Positions 14,271 through 25,448 of a stretch of 64,000 nt of DNA are shown here, piece by piece. Location: positions 1,113,835-1,177,834 of the forward strand of contig VXAI01000049.1 of the NCBI GenBank assembly GCA_013399305.1. The letters run 5' to 3'. Every line of letters begins with the position of its first letter. The first letter of the stretch is position 1. Both the position numbers and the translations under genes were made by a program. The notes beneath the pieces were generated by a model, which was given only the letters and a program-made list of their open reading frames with translations, did not search any database and had not been told where the DNA came from. The stretch is from Rostratula benghalensis. Taxonomy: Eukaryota; Chordata; Aves; Charadriiformes; Rostratulidae.

Positions 14271-14292
14271 CCCCCCACCCCACCCCACCCCA
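14271..14292. repeat. C-rich (CCCCA)n tract
   Basis: C6-A-C4-A-C4-A-C4 on the plus strand. The minus strand therefore has four G runs of at least four bases separated by single T residues, a textbook intramolecular G-quadruplex pattern. It may be only a short tandem repeat. Confidence 0.9.
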
Positions 14293-15777
14293 AGGAAAAG
14301 TTGAAGAAGGAATGTAAAAGCACATTGACACAAGAGGGACTTTACATTAGTACAAACAAGACCTACTAGTGCACTTCAACAAAAAAGGAAGCCAGGTAGT
14401 CATTTTTAATGAAGATTGAAACTTGCAACAGGATACTGATAGGAATTGAAAAGGGCAGGGTAGTCTGTGGATCTCTGCTTCTAATGGAGTGTTGATATGG
14501 AAAATTAATGTTAAATTTTTGTAGAAGACAAAAAAATAACTTTGGGATTGAAAAAAATCTCCACATTGGAAACCAAGTGTGGAATTAATCACCACTGTAA
14601 AAGCATGAATTCTTTATTATCTTGGTTTTAATATTTTTTTTTAAATCATTGTTACTATCTGGTATTCTAGTACTAGTATAAGCCTCAATGGAAAATGGTA
14701 CCAAAGCTCTTGCTCTGTCTCTGTGTGTGTGTATGTTCTAGTAGAAGACCTGCTTTCCACACTTAGCCTGGGAGAGGAGAGGGGGCTGAGCACCTGAGCG
14801 CTGCGGTGGCAGGTCACGGGTGGTGGGTGACTGCTGGTGGGGACTCCTGGCCAGTGACTGCCTGCTGCCTGCTCTCAGGTTCACATAAAGAACAGCTTTT
14901 CGTGGCTACTGCAGAGGTTTGAGTTTCTTTGGGATTAGCAGACGTGTATCTGTATTTCATAAGGATGAAGAAAGGAGGAGATTAATATATTCTTTGTTGG
15001 TTTCTCTTTTAGGGGTTAGAAATAAGGAGAAAATGCAGGTCATTTAAAATGGGTCTTTGGTGTTAGACTCTCTGCCGGCTTTCTTCAGGCAGATCTTGGA
15101 CTCCTGGCTCCTTTCACTCTGATGAAACACTTTTGCAGAGACTTGGGCTGCTGTGCAGTCTTGTATCCTCAACACTCCAGGCTAATACAGCTATAGGAAG
15201 GGAACAGTTGTTGCCTGAAGAAGAGAGTTTGCCATCTTTTGGGCTGTTTTCTTTTTCTTCCTCTCTCTTTAAGCAAACATAAGCCATGGACTTAATTCAG
15301 TACACAGGCAAGTTACTCCTGATCAGTTTAGAATTCACATGGAAGAAATGTTGAGCCTTGAGAAAATGAGTATTTGTTCAATATTTTAAAAGAGTTAGTT
15401 TGCTGAACATCTGCTCCTTATAAATATTCTAGGAAATTAATTTATTGTCAGAAACATTTGGGTAAACAGTGAGCCGTAAGCAACTACTAAAAATTGTCTA
15501 TGGAAAGGTAGAATTCAAATTTACGATATTATTTATGCTAGAAATGTAACTCTAGGATTTATGTTCATCCAGCTGGGAAAACACTATGTTTAATTTAAAC
15601 AGCTCAAATATTGAGCACTCATAATTCACAGGCCAAAATAAAATAAAAAGTGGTGGTGGTGGGGAGTTTGCAGATATTGCTCCTCCATTGCATCTTGGTA
15701 TATGGCAGGAGAGTGCAGGATCATGGGGCACGGAGATGCAGATGACAGCTTTATATATGTGTATTGTATACTTGATA

Positions 15778-16069
15778 TCATAGAATATAGGTTGGTAGCA
15801 ACCTCAGGGATCATCAGGTCCAACCTTTCTTGGCAAAAACCAAGTTTGGACAAAATGGTCCAGCTGAATCTTAAAAGTGTCCCATGTTGGCAAATTCGCC
15901 ACTTCCCTGGGGACATTATCCAATAGCTGAAAGTTATTGTGAAAAATTTTCCTCTTGTGTCCAGTGGGAATTTCTCAAGGAGTAACTTGTACCCATTATC
16001 CCATCACTTCTCATCTTTTCCATCTGACTCCTTGTAAAAAGGGAGTCTCCATCTTTATTTTCTTTGTAG
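15778..16069 (-). mobile_element. CR1 LINE 3' fragment (older subfamily)
   Basis: Read on the plus strand, this begins with the reversed CR1 terminus (tcatagaatataggttgg), followed by the 'cctcagggatcatcaggtccaacc' type block. It continues with 'ctgaatcttaaaagtgtcc', 'cacttccctgggga' and 'gtgaaaaattttcctcttg', in the order typical of reversed CR1 3' regions. The element is therefore inserted on the minus strand and 5'-truncated, about 290 bp. Small deletions and substitutions relative to the family pattern suggest an older copy. Subfamily assignment needs a library comparison. No intact ORF2 remains. Confidence 0.85.
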
Positions 16070-17013
16070 TGTATGCACAAACACAGAATAAGTGTATGCA
16101 TATTGCAATGCATTTATCTTACATGTGGAGACATTCAACAATAAAGGTGGACCTGTGCTCTCTGGTAATATTGATAATAACTGAAAGACTTATGTTAATG
16201 TTGTCCAATAATATTTAATGGATTTTTTGTATATTTTGGGGGCCGAGAATGGAAAAGCAGCAAGGAACCAGCTGAATTGATTCTTCTGCTGTACACAGTC
16301 TAGTATGGGCTATCTCCCTTGAAACTATCTCTGCTCTAAAGGCCTATTTCACGTTCAAATACTTCTCAGCTTAGTATTTATACGCCTTTCCCTTATTTTT
16401 CACCCTAGCAGTGCTCCAAGCCAGTAGTTCATTCATTTTCATTTAATCCCCTCCTATTCCTTGTATCCCTCTGTCTCTTATTCAAGCTATATTTTGCACT
16501 GCTCGTGTTCTGGCACCTATTAGCAGCCATCCTGGGTTAAATCCCTTCCGTAGGTCTTCCAGCCGCGAGCAGCAGCAACGCCGCTAACGACTCCGGCAGG
16601 CAGCAGTCTCACAAGGTACTTGTTATGGTAGTGCCCTTAGCAAACAATGAGAAACCATGAGAAATTAGAGCATCAAGGGTGTAAAAATGAGGTGGCATCA
16701 AAGTTTTCTTCTGTGATGAAGTTGAAAACTCTTCTGCTTTTTTCTTAGTCGTCTTCTAAATTCATCTACGACTGTGGAAACGCTGGCCACAAGTATTTGT
16801 GAAACTCCTTTTCTTAAACTATCCTGCAACTGCGTTCTTCATCAATCTGCTGCTCACATTGTTCTTCTGTATTTTCAATGCAGAGATGCTAAATTATCTT
16901 CCACTCTATGTAAATTATTTCCTTGCTGCATTTGCTTTATTCTTGCCTGCAGAATTTTTAGTTTACCTCAAGTTAGTGACTATTAGGTGTTGATCTACTT
17001 CCTTTCTTCAAGC
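16070..17013. other. Unique noncoding sequence with a small CpG cluster
   Basis: No gene is recognised. A roughly 50-base GC-rich island at 16556-16610 carries six CpGs by hand count and a CAG-type run (gcagcagcaacgccgc), standing out from the AT-rich surroundings. The remainder is ordinary AT-rich sequence. Confidence 0.65.
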
Positions 17014-17583
17014 TTTTTAATACTGTATAATACACAATGGAGTCTTTCTTTGGTTTAAGTGCATAAGGTACCTTTCCATAAAGTAGAAGATCAATAAAAA
17101 AGGAATCTGCAGACTATTTTCAGCTTATATTTCACAAATAAAACATTGATGCTCCCTTTTAAGTTGGCCATCACTCATCCAGCAGGTCTCACAGACAGTA
17201 ACAGTTCGTTAGTAATTTCAGGAGGGGAAGATGTATGATGTTGTAAATATTTAAAATCAAATTTGAAAAAAAAGACAGAGATGAATGTGATCAGAGTAAC
17301 AGAATGCTGAAGGCAACATTTTCAAAGCAGCTCGGTAGATACTGTTTTCCCTTGTAGGTGGCAGTATTGAAAAGGAAGTTAAGCTGGATCTGGTGTGAGG
17401 AATGAAAACTCCCTGCCTGAAACTCACACAAAGTGGGAACAAAAAGAAGAGAATAACTGCTGCCCCATCCAGACAGGTTGAATAAAACTGGGCTAGAGAT
17501 TAGCCCTTGCTAAGTGAATTTTTCTTTTAATTAAAAAAAAAAAAAAAAAAAAGTGGTGTGGAAGTTTTTAATACTGTATAATA
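17014..17583 (+). repeat. Segment bounded by 19-bp direct repeats, with 3' poly-A
   Basis: The same 19 bases (starting tttttaatactg, ending tataata) occur exactly at 17014-17032 and 17565-17583. Near the right copy lies a 20-base poly-A (17533-17552), and an AATAAA hexamer sits at 17481-17486. Direct repeats plus a terminal poly-A is the layout of an RNA-derived retroinsertion with target-site duplication. Two details do not fit cleanly: about 9-12 bases separate the poly-A from the right repeat, and AATAAA lies about 47 bases before the poly-A. The interior has no recognised protein or known repeat. The right repeat also forms a hairpin with a 9-bp stem (gaagttttt at 17561-17569, aaaaacttc at 17584-17592). 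A local duplication is the main alternative. Confidence 0.4.
17533..17552. repeat. Poly-A homopolymer (A20)
   Basis: An uninterrupted run of 20 A preceded by a T-rich stretch (tttttcttttaatt). It is the candidate tail of the direct-repeat-bounded segment that encloses it. Confidence 0.95.
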
Positions 17584-18698
17584 AAAAACTTCAAACTTTA
17601 TTGCTCAAACGTGGCCCTGTGCACGGTGTCAGTGCAGGAACTGTCTGCATTAGGGTGGGGACAAGGGCTGACAGTTCAATTGTCACTTCAGGATTGTGAA
17701 GGTGAAAGAGGAGCTCCAGAAAACCTCTCACTTCAGCTCCTTGCCAAAGAAATTCTTTAGCATCCTTAACCATACATTTCTCTGATAGGTAGCACAGAGG
17801 ATGGTGCTTAAAATAAGCTTGTTTGGATCTTTATTCTATGCTCTGCTCCAGCTGCACGGCTGCCCTGTGGCCAGCCTGGGCTCTGATACTGCTCAGTGCT
17901 GAGCTCTGGGAAATGCTCGGAGGAACTCAACATTTTTAAAGACAAACAGCAATTGCTGGTCATGTTATGGATCTGTTTTCCACTTCGTAGGGCAGTCTCA
18001 GGTGGTGAGCACAGACATGGAAAGAGTGAATAGCAAATTTATGTCTTTTAGCTACCGAGTGAGTCTGAATCCCTTCCCAGCATCAGTCAGTGCCCTTCAT
18101 TTATTGTCAGGAAATGCCATACCTGGAAGTCTTTGATGCTATTATAAGTTGATGTGAGATTAAGAAATGAAGAGGCACAAACTTTAAGACAATATATCAA
18201 CTCAGAGAGTGGTTTTAATCAATTAATTGAAAAATGGATTACTCGATGCAGTGGTGTCTGAAGCTTGTTTAGTGCAAAAATTGGCATGGCAATAGCATAA
18301 ACATTTTCATTAGCTACTGTGCCTGACTTGCAGTAAAAACATTCAGATCATTTGTGATACACACTGGCCTTAGAAATACCCTAAGAAATACAAAGAACTA
18401 GGCAACACTGAAATAATAATAAAAGGAACAATCAAATTGTAAGGTATCACTTTCAATACTTGCATCAGTCATGCAATTTCAGACTGTACATAGTTTTTGA
18501 AATGAAAAATAACTTGTATACAGTGTCCTCTATTGTTCTTCAAAGACTCAAACATGGAGTTTTCAGGTGGGTTTTTTTAAAGAGGTGGTTTTTGATTGTG
18601 GGTTGGTTTGGGCTTTTTGAGCAGTGGTAGTAATAAGGATAGCACAGGGCTTGCTTCTTGCTTTTTATTCGCTGCGTTTCTTTGCAATAGGCATAGGC
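17584..18698. other. Unique AT-rich noncoding sequence
   Basis: No gene or transposon is recognised. The part at about 18170-18500 is rich in TAAT/ATTA cores (for example atcaattaattgaa) without repeat character, a composition common in deeply conserved vertebrate noncoding elements. Conservation cannot be judged from one sequence. Confidence 0.6.
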
Positions 18699-19040
18699 TC
18701 ATGGGATACTGCAGACTGGAAGGGACCTCTGGAAATTTCTAGTCCATCTTGTGGCTCAGAGCAGAGTCGGCTGTGGACTTAAACCTGGTTCCTTGGGCTC
18801 TGTCCAGCTGGGGTTTGAAAACCCCCAAGGATGGAGACTGCCCAACCGCTCCGTACAACCCGTGTCCCTGCTTGGCTGTCCCTCAGTCCCCTGCCTGGGC
18901 TCCTGCTCATAGGGGGCTGTTGCCCATCCTTGCTGCCAGGGCCCTGGCTGGAATCTGCTCAGGATGCTCTCCTGGGGGAGCCCAGTGCCGCCTCAGCAGA
19001 GCTGCTCCCCAGCTGGTCAGTCCCCAACCCAAATTGCTTT
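18699..19040 (-). mobile_element. CR1 LINE 3' fragment, minus strand
   Basis: The plus strand shows the reversed CR1 pattern: 'actgcagactggaaggga' followed by 'cctctgg', then 'gtccagctggggtttgaa', 'aacccccaaggatggaga' and a GC-rich block up to about 19040. The element is inverted (minus strand), 5'-truncated and diverged. The high GC compared with its AT-rich flanks fits the CR1 C-terminal/3' region. The two overlapping plus-strand frames here (112 and 70 codons) are by-products of this GC-rich antisense sequence and are not genes. Confidence 0.75.
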
Positions 19041-22000
19041 TGACTGTTTTTCTGGAATTTAGATTATCGGAGCTGTTTAGATGCTGAACGGGTATTTGCC
19101 AAGTGCCAGTTTGACTAGATTTATATTTAATTTTCTATTTCTGCAGAATGAAATTCAAAGTGTAAGTTTTAATACCTCAAACTTCGTATGAGTTGGAATA
19201 CAACATAATCAAAATATTTTTAGACTGACCATCTTTTGCTGTTGCATTTAAAAATAAAAGTAATCCAAATAAGGTGTGTTCATCACCACTCTTTTGCTTT
19301 ATTATTTGTCATATATTTTTAATACATAAGTGACATCTGATGTATTACTTAATCAAGAGAAAAAGAATTATACCTTGCACATAATCAGTTATTTTTGCCA
19401 TATCAAAAAAATTAGACTAACAGATGAGGAAAATAAATAAGATGAACTTTAAAAATGAAAATGCTTAGCCTTTGGAATTTTAGTTGACAGCTTTTGAAAA
19501 TTAAATTATAAGTCAAGTACTGATAGGTTTGATATCTTCTTTGCAGCTTTGCAGATGATGTATTGCAGCTTTAATGGAATATCATTTATCATCTGATAAT
19601 AACAAATGTAGTATTTCTGAGCTTGTCATCTCTTCTGTGATGACAAATAGTCCAACTTGTAGCAGTGATAATGGGATTTTATAATGATCTCTCCAAACCA
19701 ACTCTGCTCTGGTGCGAGCAATTTTACTTTAAGTCTCCAAATACCTATTAGAGGTAGATTACAGCAGTCGAGCTTTAGAGAGCTGCTTGTGTGTAGGAGC
19801 TTCTGTGCTACAAAAGTTGTGTTTACCTCATTGATTTTAAACATTGGTGCATTGCATTTTGTTGGTTTTACAGTAAAACTTGTCTAGATTTACTAAGCAG
19901 CATGTTTATCACAGTTTTCCTTGGAATGAGACTCGTAGGTAACAGAGTGGGAGCAGACCTTTATACCAATGCAACTTGCTTCCTACCAAGGTAGGAGAAG
20001 AAACAACACGGCTCAGCGTTATTCTGAAAAACAAAGTGACCAATTACCTTTTTGAAATTCTATCAAAGTATTTTTATTTACATCCTTTGATACCTTAAAA
20101 GGAAAGACTTTCTCACTTGGTTGTCTTGCTTTTAGGTTCCACCCTGCGCAATTTTCGTTAGTGACGTTGACTTCTGCTACCTCGGTGTGTCTGTCCAAAC
20201 CATTGCAGTCCTTGAATGGTCTCTTCATATTTTCTGAATGTGTCTGTCCAAACCATTGCAAACCAAAGCAGCCCTGTGTTTTCAGGGTCTAATAGTCAAG
20301 AGTGTGAATTTACTTGAGCTTGGCAGTTAGAGCATTTGAACCGTTCCTCAAGAGAATGATTGAAAAAGGGGGGATGGTGAAGAAAAAGAGGTTTTGTTAT
20401 ATGAAATGCATTTTAAAAAGTAACTAGAGCATCTACTTCTTGTAGGCAAGCATCTATGAGGATACTGTTGTAATTTAAAGTACCCTAATATTCTGATATG
20501 AAATCTAACTTTCATGCCAGTAATTTTAACAGAATTTGATGAGGTTATCCAGATGTTTTGCCATTAAATCCTTAAGTAGGGCAAGGTGAAATGTGTGATC
20601 ATAAACAGATTCTTCCAACCTGAAGATATTAAAAACACAATCTGAATTTCCCAGGTTTAGTTGTATCTCTTCAGTTCTGTTACCTTTTCTTCCATGAGCA
20701 TTTATTCATACAAAGTTTATTTCAAATAAACACACATGAAAAGTTTAGGCATAGATTTGAGCTTTATTTAAAAAATGAAAATTGGACTTCTCTCTCTAGT
20801 GTGGTTCATTACAATGAAGGAGCTGCCTCCAAGATTAGTGTACTTCTCTGGCCCGTCCCGTAAGAGATAGCGTCCACCAAAATCATCTATGGCACTGCCA
20901 CCACTTATTCTGCTTTCTGTGTGAGGGTATCCCATTAAGACAGGTCCTGAAAACCTCTGTTCTTGGGAACAGGAGACCTGTTGAAGAGCCCTGGCCAGAG
21001 AGCCCTGACCCCAGCAGTTTTTTCAGAGCACCATTGAGAAGGGCCAAGCAGGAAACTTAACCGCACTTTTGCCTGAGAGAGGACCAGACTGATGAATTCA
21101 AGAACGGTGTTGTGTGGACAGGTGAAAAATGACTTAGGAGACCTCCAGAGCATCACATGCACTCTGTGCAGCCCAATGGCTGGCTGGAGCCCTGTGGAGG
21201 ATTCACAGTTCAGGACCTTTCTCCCTGGCAGCTACTGTAATATTAATGTCTCTAACCCTGTCATTGAACATCTCAACAAAACACTGCTTAATGCACAGCA
21301 CTTTGGCTTTTGCATCCACATATTGCTCACAATTATGAAGCAATACATGTTTTATGCAAGTCTAAATCAAGACCTAAACTAACCTATAACCACATCAAAC
21401 ATTATCTCTTATAATCTAGTGGTTTACTGTCAACATCTCCAGATAACATTAAATCTTAAATAAAATTAATCCTAATTACTCCTTTTTATTGCTACTTTTA
21501 TTTATGAATGTATGTTGAGGTTACCAGAGGGATCCTGTGTAATTCAAGAATTCACAGAAGACAGTTGACTGAAATATGGCCAGTAACTTTTTTAAAATTC
21601 TGAAATTACAGCAAGAGTCAAGAGTTTTAAGCATCTTTAATCTTGTGATTTCGTTCAAGTCTCTTACACCCTGTTCTGGTGAAAACAAAGACCAAGTAAT
21701 TCTATATTCTGTGTCTAAGGCACTAAATCTATGAATAATATACCTACTACCAAATATTCCATACTTTCAGTTGAATACAACTTAGGCTCGTAAACTTCAT
21801 TCATATTTTAATGCTAACTCAAATATTTTCAGATTTTTAAGAGAAGGTATGTCACAAATAGAGTTTGAATATTTTACACAGGCTTCACAAGGGCAAAATA
21901 AGAGCTCACTTAGAAATTGAAGTAGAGAATTAAGCCAACAAATACCCTTCCACTCTTTCCATCATGTATACCAAACCTTAGTACCTTGTATTTTTCCCTT

Positions 22001-22103
22001 TAGTATCTAAGTAGTGACATAAAATCTGAAGACTTGGGGAACTGACTGGAAGACAAAAGACAAAAAAAGCTGTAAGTGTGGAGCTTGCCTAAGCAGTGAT
22101 AAA
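19041..22103. other. Unique AT-rich noncoding sequence
   Basis: No exon or RNA gene is recognised. The notable content is a pair of exact 22-bp direct repeats at 20186-20207 and 20239-20260, listed separately. The stretch at 19100-19600 is very AT-rich with many TAAT cores. Frames up to 96 codons (for example 21092-21382 on +) show no family resemblance. Confidence 0.7.
20186..20260. repeat. Pair of 22-bp direct repeats, 53-bp period
   Basis: The 22-base string beginning tgtgtctgtccaaacc and ending attgca is present exactly at 20186-20207 and 20239-20260. The 31 bases between the copies are unrelated to them, and similarity does not extend past the repeat. This may be a small local duplication or a paired protein-binding element. 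Confidence 0.9.
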
Positions 22104-22335
22104 GCGAGGGCATGATAACCATCTACAAGTCCTTGAGAGGTGTTAACACCAAGGCAGGAGAGGAATTGCTTGTGAGCCAGGGTATAGCTAGAAGTTACAG
22201 GATGATATTTAAAAAGGTAAAGTTTTGGTTGATTATCAGCAAGAAGCTTCTGGCAGTGTTATACATCAGGTGTGGTCTCCCTTGGGATGCTGTTAGCTGG
22301 AGTGGACAATCCTCAAGACGATTCAGGAATGATGT
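22104..22335 (+). mobile_element. CR1 LINE fragment, plus strand
   Basis: The sequence follows the sense CR1 ORF2 C-terminal pattern: 'catgataaccatctacaagt', then 'gaggtgttaacaccaagg', 'aggagaggaattgc', 'ggtatagctagaagttac', and 'cccttgggatgctgtt' near the end. The conceptual translation (from 22112) keeps the 'YKSLRGVNTKAGEELL' type block expected at the C-terminal end of CR1 ORF2. Both ends are truncated: the terminal octamer repeats are absent and similarity stops near 22335. This is a decayed copy with no active capacity. Confidence 0.75.
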
Positions 22336-25300
22336 TCCACGTGTAGTCACACACTGGGCCAAAACCCGGGACCTTTTTTTTAACATTATCAGATTCTCTG
22401 CCTCTTTCTTTCTAAACGTAATTCTTGCTGATGAAAGAAAAAAAAAAAATAATCACATGATTCTATATCACCAGAAACACTTCTATTGTCTAAGAACAGA
22501 TCTATTGACCAGTGTGAAATCCTGCAGGTGAATACCAGCGCCCAGAGTTTCCTACCACGTTACAGCCTGGGAACAAATGACTGATGTCCAGTGCTAATCA
22601 TTCGCCTTCTGTCAGTTGGATTGCACATTCCTCTCTTAATGTGATCTAACCCCTGCAGCAACTGAGATAGTGTACATCACTGCTGTACTCAGGTTTCCAT
22701 TCATCACCAGAGGAAAAAAAGCCACCACCACCTCCTCCTCCTCTCCCTACCTCTGTGCTCTGGCGTTGCAAATACTTCAGGTAGAAATTAAGATGTGCAG
22801 TTTAAAGTTGAGGGGCTTTTTTATTCTTTACACTTGGCTTCGAGTGGAGCTCATGGAAATATATATTCTTTGGCAACGTGCCTTGGGGAGGGTGCTGTGT
22901 TAAATGAACATTGATTGGAGTATCATGACACAGTGTAAATGTACTTCACAAGTTCTGTTGACTTCAGTGGTATCCTGGGGTATGCCAGCTAGGAACCCGG
23001 CTCACAGACCCGGTCTGCATTTACCCATCCAAATGGGTGACAATTTGTAAGTGTGCAAATCTGGATTGTATAGAAACTGGTAGATAGGAATGAAAAGAAA
23101 AGAGGCAAACAAAAGCCAACTCAAAAGAAAAAAAAAAAAAAAAAACAGTAAAAGAGCGCATGGTGATAGCATACGAAATTATTTTGTACACAGTTGCTAT
23201 CCTATCCTTATTAAGCAGAGTGTTTTCTGAAAATAGTTGGCAAAATCTATTGACCTCAATGTCTAACTACTGAGTCCTGCTCTCTTGATGAGCATTGCAG
23301 GAAAATGGAACTGAAATCTTAACTAATTTCTGCATCCTTTTCTGGCAGCATCAGAAAACCATAGGTAGGAGATAGTAGCTCAACTTTCTTTAAAGCAGCA
23401 GTTCCCTTACCTGTTCCTCACAAAGCCTTTTATATGTGCTCTGTTTTCTTTTACTCCATCATGCCTTCGGTTGTGAAGACCTCCACAGTGGATAATTGTG
23501 AAATATGTGAGCTGTATTTTCTTACAAGGTTGGGTTTGTAATAGTTGTTGGAGGTAATAAAAAAAAAATGCATAAAAATTATTGAAGTTGGGAAGCTGAA
23601 TGTGATTTAAGAGCAAATCATGCTTTTACACCTTTGAGGGTGAATGTTTGTACAATTTAATACTTGTGACCACAAAAATCACCGTGCTTCACCACGGCTA
23701 TAGATTTGGTTTTTTCCCCTGCTGAAGAGAGCTCTTCATAATGCAGATTCTACCCAATGCTGCAGACTCCTCTTCTGTAACTTTGTGAGGTCTTTTCTAA
23801 AGCTTAACTGTCTCTTCAGAAATTATTGGATCACTTAATAAAAATGAAATGGCAGATTTGTGTATGTGACAGGCCCTATGAAGGATTATGACAAGCTCTA
23901 TTAAACATGAAATTGAATGTCATATGTAACAGACATATGATTATGTTTTGCTATTAAAATTATCCAACTTCTTTTAACTGAAATATATACAAAATTAAAT
24001 ACCAGCTGGCTTGATTAAAATAAGCATATGTAATAGTCTTTCCTCACCCTATCAAAGAGGTGATTTTCTATGCATGCAGAAGCTTAGAGCTAGTGAATAA
24101 TGACCAGAATCATTAATAAATTGTAATATGACTTTAAACACTACTGTATTTATGCCCATTTTATCAGTATATTATATTCTATCAATACAGTTTTGCTTAT
24201 GAGTTGACTGCAAATACAACTTTCCTCCTTCTACCAGATATGGATTTCTATTTAAGTTGCTTCCCCACAAAACAATATTTATCTAGAGGGGAAGTAGAGC
24301 AATTTATAATATCAGTTAGTCCAACCAGGAAACAAATTATAGTACGTGATTGATTAGGCAGTTTAAGAATCAAATATGCAAAAAGTGTTTGTCTGCTGAC
24401 AGTTCACAAGTCATCCATAGATAGGAAATAATTTTCACCGTAACTGGGACAACTTTAATGAGAGAATAATACATTAAAGCTGCTGAAGGGAATTATGAGT
24501 AGGAAATTACAGTGTTGATTTTCCAAACGGGCTGTTATAAACTGCTTGTCTGGGGGAACTGTAGAGCAGTTGTCTCCACCCTGGCTCACTCTGAGGGTTT
24601 TCCAAGCTAAATACACTCCTCTCTCCACAGCTTCTATGGACAGGCTTCTGTCCCTAGAGTTGGAACAAGTCTCACCAGTCAGGGACCCCGGTACGCAAAA
24701 GGGCTTCTTCAGAGTTCCTGACTCCTGGAGCCATAGTCAGAGCTGACATTCTGCCCACAGCTTTGCCTTTAGCAGACCATAATGCCAGTTGGGTTGGGTG
24801 CATCTACGCCATTAACCCAACTTGCAGAAGGTAGAAATTGAGGGGGAATGTGGTTTGTGGTCGTTGGGTTTGGGTGATTTTGTGATCACAGACCTTTCCC
24901 ACCACAAGACCCGTGCAGTTAGTTTGCTGCTGCAGGGCTGGGTGAGAGATGTCTAAGACTGGGGCTGAGGAGGCAGGAATGTGTGTCTGTACTTCCAGGT
25001 GCTGCTTTGCCTGGCTTTGCACTTCTTTTTCTAACAAATCTCCTTATACACTTGGAAAAAAAAAAAAAGAAAAAACAACGAAGAGGTAGGGCGTGTTTCT
25101 ACAGACGTGGGTCTTCAGGTCCATGTTTGTGTCCTAAAAGCTGCTTTTCCCTCTTACCCACACTGGGTTTCAGTGGTGCTGTGTGAGTGAGAGAGGGGAG
25201 AGAGTGATCCAAGGAATTTCTGAGGCTTTTTAACCACACCTCACAATTCCACTGGGAATTAGCCTTGCTCCTGCGTTGATTTCTTTCTTTAGTTGTGCAC

Positions 25301-25416
25301 TTGGTAAGTCTCTTCAGTCAACATCAAAAAGTTCTATAGCTCTCCGAAATAACAAGAGATAATGTGATCAGGCCACAAATAATTATTCTTGAAGTGGTAG
25401 GATGTTGTGGTGGTGT
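22336..25416. other. Unique AT-rich noncoding sequence
   Basis: No gene is recognised. It contains A-rich runs at 22439-22449 and 23128-23145 (A18), and a strongly AT-rich interval at 23820-24360 without repeats. The GC rises at 24540-25030, where short frames on both strands overlap each other. None resembles a known protein. Confidence 0.65.
23128..23145. repeat. Poly-A homopolymer (A18)
   Basis: A run of 18 A in an A-rich context. No matching direct repeats were found on its flanks. Confidence 0.9.
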
Positions 25417-25448
25417 NNNNNNNNNNNNNNNNNNNNNNNNNNNNNNNN
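25417..25448. other. Assembly gap (32 N)
   Basis: Thirty-two unresolved bases. The left edge is TGG/GGT-rich (gatgttgtggtggtgt) and the right edge is AT-rich (tttaataatttaaattt), suggesting a low-complexity or G-rich tract that stopped sequencing. The true length may differ from 32. Confidence 0.99.

Larger units (their letters stand above)
9016..15777. other. Unique AT-rich noncoding sequence
   Basis: No exon, RNA gene or clear transposon is recognised over this stretch. It holds the poly-T run at 9192-9215, a C-rich tract at 14271-14292, short A and T runs, and an octamer-like ATGCAAAT at 13648-13655. Several frames of 100-120 codons overlap on the minus strand near 13960-14330. They are low-complexity, lie over the C-rich tract and are not supported as genes. 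A short 'atagaatcataggg' near 12720 resembles a CR1 terminus but has no CR1 body beside it. Confidence 0.7.

Noticed and set aside
13962..14333. Overlapping minus frames of 101-123 codons
   Set aside because: They overlap each other in different frames and cross the C-rich tract. No family resemblance, and the length is plausible by chance.
17351..17364. CTCF-like motif cttgtaggtggcag
   Set aside because: It matches about 11 of 14 consensus positions. Similar partial matches occur near 4768 and 49649, so it is not distinctive without a scored scan or binding data.
17033..17564. Processed protein-coding pseudogene
   Set aside because: Inside the direct-repeat-bounded segment no translation resembles a known protein, so only a possible untranslated-RNA or 3'-UTR origin remains.
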